DNA of 64,000 nucleotides from CAYNYF01 sp964401385. GTDB taxonomy: Bacteria; Planctomycetota; Phycisphaerae; SM23-33. Below, in pieces: positions 32,769-43,000 of the stretch. The stretch is taken from NCBI GenBank assembly GCA_964401385.1, contig CAYNYF010000001.1:56312-120311 (forward strand). The letters run 5' to 3'. Below the pieces are notes generated by a model that saw only the letters and a program-made list of their open reading frames with translations, made no database searches and had not been told where the DNA came from. Positions within the stretch are counted from its first letter, which is position 1; each line of letters starts with the position of its first letter. The position numbers were made by a program, and so were the translations under genes.

Positions 32769-33593
32769 ATGACCCCGCACGATGAGCCGCTGTACGAGCG
32801 GGACCAGTCCGCCTGCAGCAGGCAGCGCGAGGAGTATCTGCTTCGAGAGGGTGAAGCGAAGTTTCAACTGCTGCTGGAGCACCTGGGCCCCTGCCGCCGG
32901 CTGGTGGACATCGGCTGCGGATGGGGCCAGTTTCTTGCCATGGCAAGCGAGAGGGTCGAAGAGGTCTGGGGAGTGGACGAAAGCCCCGAGCGACTGAAAG
33001 ATGCCGCCCTCGCCTGCCCGCAGGCCAAGCTGGTCAAATGCCGCGTGCAAAAGCTCGATTTGCCGGATGGCTACTTCGACGCAGCCGTGGCCTGCCAGAT
33101 ACTGCACGAGGTCGAACTGTTTTCGGGCCGGCCGGAGCTGCATGCGGCACTGAGCGAGACTTGCCGAGTCCTGGCCAGGTCGGGGAGGTTCCTGCTGCTG
33201 GACCACCTCCGCGCCGCGGACGGTGACGTGATCGTGTCCCTGCCGCCGGAGGCGATGGCCCGGCTGGACGAGTTCGAGCGCAAGTTCAAACGCTATGCCG
33301 CCGCGCACAGCCCGGCCGTCGCCGCAGCGATCCGAATCTCCAGGCCCTGCCTCCAGGACTTTGTGACCAAGGCCCACTGGCTCAACTCGGCCATGGAGAC
33401 GCTGGAGATGAACGAGACGCACAACGTCTTCGAGAGGTCCGAGACCGTCGAGATGCTTTCCGCGGCGGGGTTCGATCTGCTGGGCTGGATCGAGTTTGCC
33501 GACATTCGCCGCGACATTCAGGCCTTGGGCGGCAAGCTCCTGCGGGGCCGGCCCTGGCAGCGGAAGTTCCTGGCGGTGGCCGTCAAACGGTAA
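32769..33593 (+). CDS. Class I SAM-dependent methyltransferase
   Basis: 274 residues. Motif I V-D-I-G-C-G-W-G-Q-F (about 44-53) and G-V-D-E-S-P-E (motif II, acidic end of strand 2) identify a Rossmann methyltransferase; Y-F-D-A-A-V-A-C-Q-I-L-H-E-V is the motif IV region. Substrate unknown. ATG 32769 is preferred because a TATGGT box ends 13 bp upstream, which would make an earlier ATG (32751) part of the promoter. It precedes purN by 87 bp. Confidence 0.8.
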   Translation: MTPHDEPLYERDQSACSRQREEYLLREGEAKFQLLLEHLGPCRRLVDIGCGWGQFLAMASERVEEVWGVDESPERLKDAALACPQAKLVKCRVQKLDLPDGYFDAAVACQILHEVELFSGRPELHAALSETCRVLARSGRFLLLDHLRAADGDVIVSLPPEAMARLDEFERKFKRYAAAHSPAVAAAIRISRPCLQDFVTKAHWLNSAMETLEMNETHNVFERSETVEMLSAAGFDLLGWIEFADIRRDIQALGGKLLRGRPWQRKFLAVAVKR

Positions 33594-33642
33594 TTCCTGA
33601 TCGATTCGCCGGCGCAGGGCGCGCGGCGGATCGGCCGGCTGC

Positions 33643-33671
33643 TTGACTGCCGCCCGCGGCGGCGCTCTAAT
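33643..33671 (+). promoter_or_regulatory. Putative purN promoter
   Basis: TTGACT (33643-33648) and TCTAAT (33666-33671) with a 17-bp spacer. The -10 ends only 9 bp before the purN ATG, so the message would have almost no leader. Confidence 0.55.
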
Positions 33672-33680
33672 GCCCTCTGT

Positions 33681-34316
33681 ATGAAATCCCGCAAGCGCAA
33701 GACACTTCGACTGGGCGTGCTGCTCTCCGGCGGCGGCCGCACGCTCGCGAACATCCTCGAACACGTCAAGGCGGGAAAGCTGCCCGCCGAGGTGGCCGTC
33801 GTCATCGCCAGCCGCGACTGCCAGGGCGTCGAGCGCGCCCGCAAGGCCGGGCTGGACGTCCGCATCGTCCTGTATAAGGAGATACGCAACCTCCAGACGT
33901 ACTCGGAGCGGATCGGACGGTTTCTCGACGCGTCCAAGGTGCAGCTCGTCTGCCTGGCGGGGTTCCTGTCCTACTGGAAGATCCCGCCGCGATACGAGGG
34001 CCGCGTGATGAACATCCACCCGGCGCTGCTGCCGCGCTTCGGCGGGGAGGGCATGTACGGCCATCACGTTCACGAGGCGGTGCTGGCGACCGGCTGCAAG
34101 GTCTCCGGCTGCACCGTCCACTTCGTTGACAACGAATACGACGGCGGGCCGATCGTCGTGCAAAGGTGCGTGCCCGTCCTGGAAGGCGACACGCCCGACG
34201 CGCTGGCCGAGCGCGTCTTCGAGCAGGAATGCATCGCCTACCCCGAGGCGATCCGCCTGTTCGCCGAAGGCCGGCTGAAGATCGACGGCCGGGTCGTCCG
34301 CGTCCTGCCGGGCTGA
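33681..34316 (+). CDS. purN: Phosphoribosylglycinamide formyltransferase
   Basis: 211 residues. L-L-S-G-G-G-R-T-L is the phosphate-binding loop, M-N111-I-H113-P-A-L-L-P the catalytic Asn/His, and V-D-N-E-Y-D154-G-G-P-I the catalytic Asp. These match formyl-THF-dependent GAR transformylase (purine synthesis step 3). Length is normal. There is no ribosome site before the ATG. It is convergent with the next gene with only 6 bp between the two stop codons. Confidence 0.9.
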   Translation: MKSRKRKTLRLGVLLSGGGRTLANILEHVKAGKLPAEVAVVIASRDCQGVERARKAGLDVRIVLYKEIRNLQTYSERIGRFLDASKVQLVCLAGFLSYWKIPPRYEGRVMNIHPALLPRFGGEGMYGHHVHEAVLATGCKVSGCTVHFVDNEYDGGPIVVQRCVPVLEGDTPDALAERVFEQECIAYPEAIRLFAEGRLKIDGRVVRVLPG

Positions 34317-34322
34317 CGCCCC

Positions 34323-36281
34323 CTACCTCGACGGCTTTTCGACCCGGATGAAGACGTTCTCGACCTTGCCGGGGCAGTCGATCTTGTAGTCGCCGGGCTT
34401 TTTCATCTCGACGGTCTTCTCGGTCATCTTTCCGTCGAGCTTGTAGCCGTGGGTGATCTTCACGGCCGGGTCGTGCGGGGTCGGCGGCGTCACGTGCAGG
34501 CACGCCCGGATGACGTTGACGGCCGGGGCGCCCGTGAACTTCACATACACCGCCTCGGCGGGCTGCTCGAGGCGAACGTCCGTGTCGTAGTTGCAGCGCC
34601 AGTGGGTGGTCCAGGTTGGAACGTCGGCCTTGTAGATTTCCTTGAAGCCGGTCGGCTCGCCCGTCTCGAGGCCTTCGAAAGGCCCGACGGCGTAGGCGAT
34701 GCGATTGCCGGTGGCGCCTGCGGCCTTGCCGGTCAGCGCCCGGAAGGTCGCCCCGACGCTGAACCAGGAGATCTTCCGCCTCAGCGGATCGGACAGCTTG
34801 ACCACGAAATCGCCGGCGATCCGCGAGGTGTGCCGCTTGGGGTCGTAGCGCTTCGGCATCTCGACGGCGATCCTGGACAGCTCGTCCGGGTCGGCGCAGT
34901 TCGGCCAGATGAGCATCGGCAGCGTCATTCCGTCGTAGCGGTCGCCGCAGTCGTAGCCGAGGCGGTTGGCGCCGCCCTTGAGCCGCGGGATCGACGGCGG
35001 CGCGACCTGCACCCAGGTGTCAATGGCCATGGAGCGGATGGCCACGTTGCCGGCTTCGCCTTCAGCCGCGAGCTTCAGCAGGTAGCCGTACCTTCCCTTG
35101 ACCCACTTGGTCAGATCCACCGCGTGCTTGCCTGGTTGGATGGTCCCGGCGCCCTGCCAGGTCAGCCCGTTGTCCAGCGAAACCGAGATCTTCACCGGCA
35201 TGGCCGCGTCCAGGGAGACGATCGACGCCTCGGTGTCGTCGTCGAAGTCGTCCAGGTCGTTGACCCTGGGCACGATCACGTAGGGCGTGAAGACCTCGAA
35301 GATGGCCTCGCCCTCATCGGCCGTGAGCACCAGGCCGCCCTCGCCGGGCGCCAGCCCGCTGCACTTGGCCCGGCCGGCGGCGAAGTCGGCGCTGCGGTCG
35401 GTCAGGTTCGGCTCGTAGTGCCACAGCCCGTTGCTGTGCGTCCAGCAGGTGAAGTTCGGGTGGTTGGACTTCATGCCGACGGGCGGTTTGAGGATGTTCT
35501 TTCGCAGCCAGCCGATCTTGTTGTACTCCGGTCGGTGGTTCCATCGCCCGCCCTGGGGCTGCCAGAAGCGGGTGAAGCTCTCGCCCGGTCGAAGGCAGTA
35601 GTCCAGCGTGTGGCTGCCCGTCCACCAGCGGTAGGACGGGTGCAAGGCCGCGCGCCCGTACGCCTTGCCCATGCGCTCGACGCCGTCGGGCGCGCGCAGG
35701 TTGGGGAACCACACGTCGGGCTTCCGCGCCGCCCGCGTCCACAGCTCCAGGTTCCGACAGGCCTGTTCCATGCTCGCCACGACGCCGTCGGGCCGGAACA
35801 GCAGCCCGCGCAAATCCACGTCGAAGTAATGCCAAGCCCCGTCGTAGAAGACCTCCGTCGCCGTGTGGCTGGGACTGGTGATGCTGACGCTGCGGGCCTG
35901 CTCGAAGCCCACGCCCTCGTAGATGCCCGCCAGCAGCGGCCCGAAGGCGGCGCAGTAGCCCATGTTGTAGACGTTCAGCAGCTTCTGCGGGTTGACGTTG
36001 TAGGAGTACTCGCCGAACGGGTCCGGCCCGTCGTAGAGGTTCTCGAAGTGGTAGATGCCGGTCTCGTGGTCCGAGAGGTACCGCCAGATGGCCAGGGCCA
36101 GCTCCTGCCCGGTCTTGTCCTTCCACAGGTGGAAGTTGCGGAATCGCTTCAGCTCGGTCGTGTCGGCGTTGTGCTCGCTGGTGACGCGCGGGCAGTACGC
36201 CCGGCCGCCGGAGGCCGCGAAGGCCTGCCGCAGACCGCCCGCCAGCAGCGCCAGCAGGATCAGCAGAAAAAGCACTCGCAT
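34323..36281 (-). CDS. Secreted transglutaminase-like protein, copy 1
   Basis: 652 residues with a signal peptide (about 1-23). A transglutaminase-like core is suggested by M-G-Y-C110-A-A-F-G, S-H139-T-A-T-E-V-F-Y-D-G and H-Y-F-D154-V-D, the Cys-His-Asp order of the family. The rest is beta-rich (F-D-D-D-T-E-A-S, S-V-S-L-D-N-G-L-T-W) with two Ig-like or discoidin-like segments. AAGGAGG precedes the ATG. It is a paralogue of the gene immediately upstream, and the last 186 nt before the stop region are identical between them. Function unknown; perhaps peptidase or cross-linking activity in the envelope. Confidence 0.7.
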   Translation of the reverse strand: MRVLFLLILLALLAGGLRQAFAASGGRAYCPRVTSEHNADTTELKRFRNFHLWKDKTGQELALAIWRYLSDHETGIYHFENLYDGPDPFGEYSYNVNPQKLLNVYNMGYCAAFGPLLAGIYEGVGFEQARSVSITSPSHTATEVFYDGAWHYFDVDLRGLLFRPDGVVASMEQACRNLELWTRAARKPDVWFPNLRAPDGVERMGKAYGRAALHPSYRWWTGSHTLDYCLRPGESFTRFWQPQGGRWNHRPEYNKIGWLRKNILKPPVGMKSNHPNFTCWTHSNGLWHYEPNLTDRSADFAAGRAKCSGLAPGEGGLVLTADEGEAIFEVFTPYVIVPRVNDLDDFDDDTEASIVSLDAAMPVKISVSLDNGLTWQGAGTIQPGKHAVDLTKWVKGRYGYLLKLAAEGEAGNVAIRSMAIDTWVQVAPPSIPRLKGGANRLGYDCGDRYDGMTLPMLIWPNCADPDELSRIAVEMPKRYDPKRHTSRIAGDFVVKLSDPLRRKISWFSVGATFRALTGKAAGATGNRIAYAVGPFEGLETGEPTGFKEIYKADVPTWTTHWRCNYDTDVRLEQPAEAVYVKFTGAPAVNVIRACLHVTPPTPHDPAVKITHGYKLDGKMTEKTVEMKKPGDYKIDCPGKVENVFIRVEKPSR

Positions 36282-36356
36282 GGGCCCGCCTCCTTGGCGC
36301 GGCGGCGTCTTCTCGAGAAAAGTCCCGCCGCCCGATACGCGCGGCCGTGAGCAGCT

Positions 36357-38288
36357 CTAGCTCGACGGCTTCTCCACCTTGATGAAGACGTTCTCGACCT
36401 TGCCGGGGCAGTCGATCTTGTAGTCGCCGGGCTTTTTCATCTCGACGGTCTTCTCGGTCATCTTTCCGTCGAGCTTGTAGCCGTGGGTGATCTTCACGGC
36501 CGGGTCGTGCGGGGTCGGCGGCGTCACGTGCAGGCACGCCCGGATGACGTTGACGGCCGGGGCGCCGGTGAACTTCACGTAGACCGTCTCGGCGGGCTTA
36601 TCCAGCTTCACGTCGGTGTCGTAGTTGTAGCGCCAGTGGCCCGCCCAGGTGGGGACTTTGGCCTTGTAGACCTCCTTGAAGTTGGCGGCGACGGGCTCGC
36701 CCACGGCGTAGGCGATGGCGTTGGCCGTCTGCGTGGCCCCTTTGCCCTGGATCGTGCTGAACGTCGCCCCGACGCTGAACCAGGAGATCTTCGTGCCGCC
36801 CGGGGCGTTCAACTTCAGCACCACGTCGCCCTGAATTCGCCCGGTGTTGCGCTTGGGGTCGTATCGCCTGGGCAGCTCGAGGACGTACTTCTTCAGGTCG
36901 TCCGGGTCGCCCACGTTGGGCAGCACCAGCACGGGCGAGGTCATCCCGTCGTAGCGGTCGCCGGCGTCGTAGCGCAGGCGGTTGGCGCCCTTCTTCAGCC
37001 GCGGCAGCGAGATCGGCGCCACCTGCACCCAGGTGTCAATGGCCATGGAGCGGATGGCCACGTCGCCGGCTTCGCCTTCAGCCGCGAGCTTCAGCAGGTA
37101 CCCGTAGGTCCCCTTGACCCACTTTGTCAGGTCCAGCTTGCCCTTGCCCGGGTCGACCTTGCCCGCCTCGGACCAGGACAGCCCATTGTCCAACGAAACC
37201 GAGACCTTCACCTCCGCGGCCGCGTCCAGGGTGATCACGGACGCCTCGGTGTCGTCGTCGAAGTCGTCCAGGTCGTTGACCTTGGGCACGATCACGAACG
37301 GGCTGAAGACCTCGAAGATCACTTGCCCGCGGCCGCCGTCGCCGCTGGTCAGGTGCAGGCCGTCCTTGCCCGGGCCCAAACCGTACGCTGCGCGGACTCG
37401 CTCCGCGAAGTCGCGGCTGTCGGCCGTGAGTTTCGGCGCGTAGTGAAACAGCCCGTTGCCGTGGTTCCACTTGGTGAAGTTGCGGTGGTTGGGCTTCATG
37501 CCGCGCGGGGGCGTTTCGATGAGCTTCCGCACCCACTGGGACTTATTGTAGCTGGCCCGATGGTTCCACCGGCCCCCTTGCGGCTGCCAGAAGCGCGTGA
37601 GGCTCTCGCCCGGGCGGAGGTAGTAGTCGGCCGTGTGGCTGCCCTGGAACCAGCGGTACTGATAGCCGTATTCGCTGGTGGAGTAGATGTCGAAGACCCT
37701 GGCGGCCCGCTCCGGCGTCCGGTGATGCGGGAAGAACGGCTCCGCCTTGCGCTTCGGGTTGACCCAGAGTTCGCGCTTCGTCCTGGCCTCGTCCAGGCTG
37801 GCCACCGTCCCATCGGGGCGGAGCAGCACCCCGCGCACGTCCACGTCTATGTAGTGCCACTCCTCGTCGTAGAATATCTCCGTGGCGCAGTGGCTCCACT
37901 TGGCGAGGAAAAAGCTGCGACCGGTCTCGAAGCCCATCCCGTGATAGATTCCCTCCACCGTCGGGCCGAAGATGCCGCAGTAGCCCATGTTGTAGACGTT
38001 GAGCATCTTCAGCGGCTCGCGCATGGTGGAGTATTCGCCGAACGGGTCCGGCCCGTCGAGCACCTCATAGAAGTGGTACAGCCCGGTCTCGTAGCCGCAG
38101 AGATACTGCCAGACGGCGTAGGCCAGGTCGTTGCCGGTCTTGTCCTTCCACTGGTGGAAGTTCCGGAAGCGCTTGAGGTCGGTGGTGTCGGCGTTGTGTT
38201 CGCTGGTGACGCGGGGGCAGTAGGCCCGGCCGCCCGCGGCCGCCGAGGCGAGCAAGGCCGGCAACAGGGCAATCAGCAGTAGACGCAT
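36357..38288 (-). CDS. Secreted transglutaminase-like protein, copy 2
   Basis: 643 residues with a signal peptide (about 1-19). The same putative triad as its neighbour: M-G-Y-C104-G-I-F-G, S-H133-C-A-T-E-I-F-Y and H-Y-I-D148-V-D. The N-terminal motif R-A-Y-C-P-R-V-T-S-E-H-N-A-D-T-T is shared nearly unchanged by both copies. GAGGAG precedes the ATG. Copies 1 and 2 are transcribed in the same direction with 75 bp between them, a recent tandem duplication. Confidence 0.7.
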   Translation of the reverse strand: MRLLLIALLPALLASAAAGGRAYCPRVTSEHNADTTDLKRFRNFHQWKDKTGNDLAYAVWQYLCGYETGLYHFYEVLDGPDPFGEYSTMREPLKMLNVYNMGYCGIFGPTVEGIYHGMGFETGRSFFLAKWSHCATEIFYDEEWHYIDVDVRGVLLRPDGTVASLDEARTKRELWVNPKRKAEPFFPHHRTPERAARVFDIYSTSEYGYQYRWFQGSHTADYYLRPGESLTRFWQPQGGRWNHRASYNKSQWVRKLIETPPRGMKPNHRNFTKWNHGNGLFHYAPKLTADSRDFAERVRAAYGLGPGKDGLHLTSGDGGRGQVIFEVFSPFVIVPKVNDLDDFDDDTEASVITLDAAAEVKVSVSLDNGLSWSEAGKVDPGKGKLDLTKWVKGTYGYLLKLAAEGEAGDVAIRSMAIDTWVQVAPISLPRLKKGANRLRYDAGDRYDGMTSPVLVLPNVGDPDDLKKYVLELPRRYDPKRNTGRIQGDVVLKLNAPGGTKISWFSVGATFSTIQGKGATQTANAIAYAVGEPVAANFKEVYKAKVPTWAGHWRYNYDTDVKLDKPAETVYVKFTGAPAVNVIRACLHVTPPTPHDPAVKITHGYKLDGKMTEKTVEMKKPGDYKIDCPGKVENVFIKVEKPSS

Positions 38289-38472
38289 GGGTCATCTCCT
38301 CACTTGTGTCCGGCCGGCGAAGCTGCCTGCCTGTGGAAGGCGGGCGGACTTGCCGCGTCCAGCCGTCACGTCAATATCCTAGAAAGAAGCCCCCGCCGGG
38401 TCAACCGGCGTCGGCTTTGCGGAAATCCTGCCGGGACAAGCAGCAAGCGCGCTGCCGCGCGGGCACAACTCG

Positions 38473-38501
38473 TTGACATCCCGCCCGCCGGAAGCTACAA
38501 T
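38473..38501 (+). promoter_or_regulatory. Sigma-70-type promoter of the citrate synthase-like gene
   Basis: TTGACA (38473-38478) and TACAAT (38496-38501) with a 17-bp spacer; the -10 ends 19 bp before the start codon. Confidence 0.75.
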
Positions 38502-38520
38502 CTCTTGGTCGAGGACGCTC

Positions 38521-39843
38521 ATGGCGAGAAAGACCGACAAATATCCGCTGCAAGACGTGCAGGAGCCCAACCTGTACCGCGACGTCTTCCCCTATACCGA
38601 GTTGCCGCGGGTGATCTTCGACGGCAAGGGCGTGCCCATAAGCCGGGCCCCGGAGATGTGGATCACCGACACCACCTTCCGCGACGGCCAGCAGGCCCGC
38701 CCGCCCTACACCATCCAGCAGGTGGTCGACATGTACACGCTGCTGCACAAGCTGGACGGCGGCAGCGGGCTGATCCGGACCTCCGAATTCTTCCTGTACT
38801 CCCGCCGCGACCGGGAGACGGTCGATCGCTGCCGCGAGCTGGGTTTTAAGTTCCCGGCCGTCAGCGGCTGGATCCGCGCCGTCAAGAGCGATTTCAAGCT
38901 CGTCAGGGACTCGGGCCTTACCGAGACGGGAATCCTCACCTCGTGCAGCGACTACCACATCTTCCTGAAGCTGGCCAAAACGCGGAAGCAGGCGATGGAG
39001 CAGTATCTCGACGTCGTCAGGGCCGCCCTGGCCGCCGACATCACCCCGCGCTGCCACTTCGAGGACATCACGCGGGCGGACTTCTACGGCTTCGTGGTGC
39101 CGTTCGCCGTCGAGCTGATGAAGCTCCGGCAGGAGGCCGGCCGCGACGTCAAGATCCGCCTGTGCGACACCATGGGCTTCGGCGTCCCCTGGCCGGAAGC
39201 CGCCCTGCCCCGGAGCGTGCCCAAGCTGGTCCACGGGATGATCCACGACGCCGGCGTGCCCGGCGAGCTGATGGAATGGCACGGGCACAACGACTTCCAC
39301 AAGGTCGTGATCAATCCCGCCACCGCCTGGCTGTACGGCTGCGCCGCCTGCAACGCCGCCCTGCTGGGCACCGGCGAGCGCACCGGCAACACGCCGCTGG
39401 AGGCGATGGTCGTCGAGGCCGCCCAGCTCAACGGCCGACACACCCCCGGCGTGGACTACGCCGTCATCAGCGAGATCGCCGACTACTTCACCCGCGAGGT
39501 GGGCGATTCGGTGCCGGCCAACTATCCGCTGGTCGGGCGCGACTTCAACACCACCCGAGCCGGCATCCACGCCGACGGGCTGCTCAAGAGCGAGGAGATC
39601 TACAACTGCTTCGACACCGAGCGGCTGCTCCGCCGGCCGGTCGGGGTGATCATCACCGACAAGAGCGGGGCCGCCGGCATCAAGCACTGGCTGGAGCGGC
39701 GGCACGACGTGGACGTGCCCAAGGACGACCCCCGGCTGCTGGCCATCAAGGAACGGGTCGACGCCGAATACGAGGCCGGCCGAACCTCCTCCGTCTCCGA
39801 CGACGAAATGACCGCCTGGTACCAGGAGGCGTTCGGCGAATAG
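38521..39843 (+). CDS. HMGL-family synthase, probable Re-type citrate synthase
   Basis: 440 residues of the DRE-TIM metallolyase fold: I-T-D-T-T-F-R-D-G-Q-Q-A-R holds the catalytic D-x-x-x-R-D-G-Q metal motif, E-D-I-T-R-A-D is the middle barrel signature and W-H-G-H-N-D-F the H-x-H-N-D metal ligands. The N-terminal L-Q-D-V-Q-E-P-N-L-Y-R-D, the C-S-D-Y-H-I-F phrase and the absence of a C-terminal regulatory domain fit my memory of the Re-citrate synthase of Clostridium kluyveri rather than 2-isopropylmalate or homocitrate synthase. Reaction then: acetyl-CoA plus oxaloacetate to citrate. A homocitrate/isopropylmalate-synthase-like role remains possible. Confidence 0.75.
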   Translation: MARKTDKYPLQDVQEPNLYRDVFPYTELPRVIFDGKGVPISRAPEMWITDTTFRDGQQARPPYTIQQVVDMYTLLHKLDGGSGLIRTSEFFLYSRRDRETVDRCRELGFKFPAVSGWIRAVKSDFKLVRDSGLTETGILTSCSDYHIFLKLAKTRKQAMEQYLDVVRAALAADITPRCHFEDITRADFYGFVVPFAVELMKLRQEAGRDVKIRLCDTMGFGVPWPEAALPRSVPKLVHGMIHDAGVPGELMEWHGHNDFHKVVINPATAWLYGCAACNAALLGTGERTGNTPLEAMVVEAAQLNGRHTPGVDYAVISEIADYFTREVGDSVPANYPLVGRDFNTTRAGIHADGLLKSEEIYNCFDTERLLRRPVGVIITDKSGAAGIKHWLERRHDVDVPKDDPRLLAIKERVDAEYEAGRTSSVSDDEMTAWYQEAFGE

Positions 39844-40018
39844 CGCGGCCGAGCGGTTGATCGGCGAGCCGCGCCGACAGAAAGGCCCGTCCGATTTCTC
39901 GCATCCTCCCGCCGAACGCTGCGTTTAGAATACAGGCGCAGGCGTGGACTGGATCGCGCGGCGACCCACCTTTTCGGCTGCTGCCTGCTGCCTGTTGCCT
40001 GAGATGCCTGAGACGAGC

Positions 40019-43000
40019 ATGACCACGCTGGGTGGCTACAGGGCGATGGAGTCGATTCTGGACCGGCTGGACCGGGTCCGCTGGCGGCATCTGCTGGTGC
40101 AGTTAGCCCGGTCCGCGGCGGCCCTGGCGACGGTCGTGCTGGCCGGGCTGATCCTGCTGGGCGTCTCGGCCGGCTACTGGGCGGACCAGCCGCCGGCGAC
40201 GCTCCGCTGGGGGCTGCTGGTCGGCATCCTCACCGTGTGGGCGGCGGCGCTGGCGTGGCTGGTGCTGCTGCCGATCCGGCGCAACCTCAATTACCACCAG
40301 ACCGCCCGCCTGATCGAGCGCTCCTTCGACGGCCTGGACAACTCCCTCATCAACGCCATCCAGCTCAGCCGCGACCGGATGCAGCCCTCGCCGGCGCTGG
40401 TCCAGAGCGCGATCTACGAGACCAGTCGGCGGATCGGCCGACTGCCGCTGGCGGCGGCCGTGTCCGTGCGGTCGCTGCGGCGATGGCTGATCGCCGCCGG
40501 CGTGGCCGCGGCCGGGCTGGCGGCGTTCGCCCTGCTTCAGGGGCCGCGGCTTTCCCGCGGGCTGGCGGCCGTGTTCCGCCCCACCGGCTACGTCCGGCAC
40601 GTGGAAACGGTCAAGCTGATCTCGCTGACCCCCGGCGACGCGACCCGGCTGGCCGGCGAGCGGCTGACGATCGAGGCCAGGATCGAGAACCCCCAGCGGC
40701 GGCGGCACGAGGCCACCGTGGAGATCCTCGGCCGGCCGGAGCGGCTGGAGATGCTGGCCTCGCCGGACCGGGCGACCTACTCCTTCCCCTACGGAAAGCT
40801 GGAGGAGTCCTTCCAGTATCGCGTGCGGATCGGCCAGGCGAGGTTCCCGGCCGAGAAGGACCACTACACCATAACGGTCCTTCAGCGGCTCGACGTGAAG
40901 GGGCTCGACCTGCTGCATGTGTATCCGGCCTACCTGAACCGCCAGGACCATCTCGAGGCCAACGCGCGGGGGCCGATCGAAGCCCCCGAGGGCACCAAGG
41001 TGAAGGTGACCCTGCACCTGTCCGCCCCGGCGCCGCGGGCGCGGCTGGAGATGCGCAGCGGCATCAAGCAGCCCATGTCGGCCGACGGAAGCTCCTGCGC
41101 GGGCACGCTGGACGTGAGCGCCGACGACGCCTACCGGATCGTGCTGCTGGACCGCCAGGCGCGGAACTTTCAGCAGGTGCCGGCGGCGAGCCTGCGGGCG
41201 GATGAGGCGGCGGCGTTTCCGGGGGGTTTTTTCGGCATTCGCGCCGTTCCCGACCGGCCGCCGACGGTCAGGTACGTTCGGCCCAACCGCCACGTCGCCG
41301 TCGCCCCCGGCGGAAAGCTGCCGACGCGGCTGGCCGCCAGCGACGACCACGGCATCGCCAAGGTGCGGTTCTTCATGGGCCCCGCGGGCGAGGCGCCGCG
41401 GGAGGTGCCCAACATCGCCGATTGCGACGCCGCCCGCGGCAAGACGTCGGCCGAGGCGACGTACACCATCAACGTCGGCCCGCAGTACCGCGTCGGCGAG
41501 ACCATCGTCTACCACGCCACGGTCACCGACAACCGGTTGCTGCCGGGGCGGGGACCGCAGACCGTCAAGTCGTCGGACTTCAAGATCTTCATTCGCGCTT
41601 CGGCCGAGGTCGCCGCTGAGCGGGCCGAGCGCTACGAGCGGCTCCGCGCCCGGCTGCTGGCCATCCTGAAGGCCCAGGCCGTCCAGCGGGTGAACACGGA
41701 CGTCGCGGCCGCCGGCCCGGCCGAGCTGGCCAAGGTCCGCCAGGTCGGGCGGACCGTCGCCGCCGGACAGACGGCCATCCGCGCCGACGTGCTCGACGTG
41801 GCCGAGAACTTCCCGTTCGAGGATGAGTGGGCCGAGATCCGCCACGGGCTGAAGCTGCTCGGCGAGAACGAAACGGCCGCCGCCATCACCCAGGCTCGCT
41901 CGCTGGCGGCGCTGGCCGACGTGGAGGCCCGCCCGGGCGTCTGCGGCGAGCTGGCGGCGACCCAGGACGAGATCATCCGCTCGCTGCAATGGATGCTCGC
42001 GATCCTGCCGGCCAAGGAGCACCCCGAGGCGGTCGCCAGAACCGCCCGCGGAGAGGACCTGCCCCCCGAGGCCCGCGAGAAACTCACCGACCTGCAAAGC
42101 GTCCTCAAGCAGTTCATGGACGAGCAGCGCAAGCTCATCCAGACGGCCGAGCGGCTGACCAAGCGGCCGGTGGACAACTTCACGAAAGAGGACGAGAAGC
42201 TCCTCCGCGAACTCCAGCTCGCGCAGGACAAGTGGGAGAAGTTCCTCAACGAGAAGTTCACCGACTTCTCCAAGCTCGCCCAGCAGGACTTCTCCAACCC
42301 GCAACTGCTCAAGGAGCTGATCTCGGTCAAGACCGACGTGACCATGGCCAAGGACGCCCTCAGCAAGAAGGCCATCGAGATCGCCACCGCCATCGAGGAC
42401 AACGGCATCGAGAACGCCAAGACGCTGACGGCCAACATCGAGAAGTGGCTGCCGGACGAGCCCGACCGCATCAAGTGGGACATGGAGGACCCCGCCGGCC
42501 AGAGCAACATCGAGATGCCCGAGCTGCCCAAGGAGCTGGAGGACCTCGTCGGCGACCTGCTGGAGGAGGAAGAGGACCTCTTCGACGAGATGGACGACGT
42601 CACCGCCAAGTACGCCATGAGCGGTGACAAGGGCATCGGCTGGGACGCCATGGACGGGCCCATCTCCAACATGAACGCCCAGGGAGTCACCGGAAATCAG
42701 CTTCCCAACACGTCCGAGATTTCCGGCCGGAGCGGCGAGGGCCGCCAGGGCAAGAGCCTGGGCGAGTTCGTGGAGGACAAGGCCGTCGGCAAGGGCGGGC
42801 GGCGGACCCCCACGCGGCTGACGCCCGAGCCGTTCCAGCAGGGGCAGGTCAACGACACTTCCGCCGAGCCCGCCGGCGGCGCCACCGGCGGGGGCAAGCT
42901 CTCCGGAGCCGGCGCGGAGGGCATGGAGGGCCCCCTGCCGCCGGAGCTTCAGAAGGAGCTGAAGCGCCTGGCCGGGCAGCACGCCCAACTGCTCAACAAG

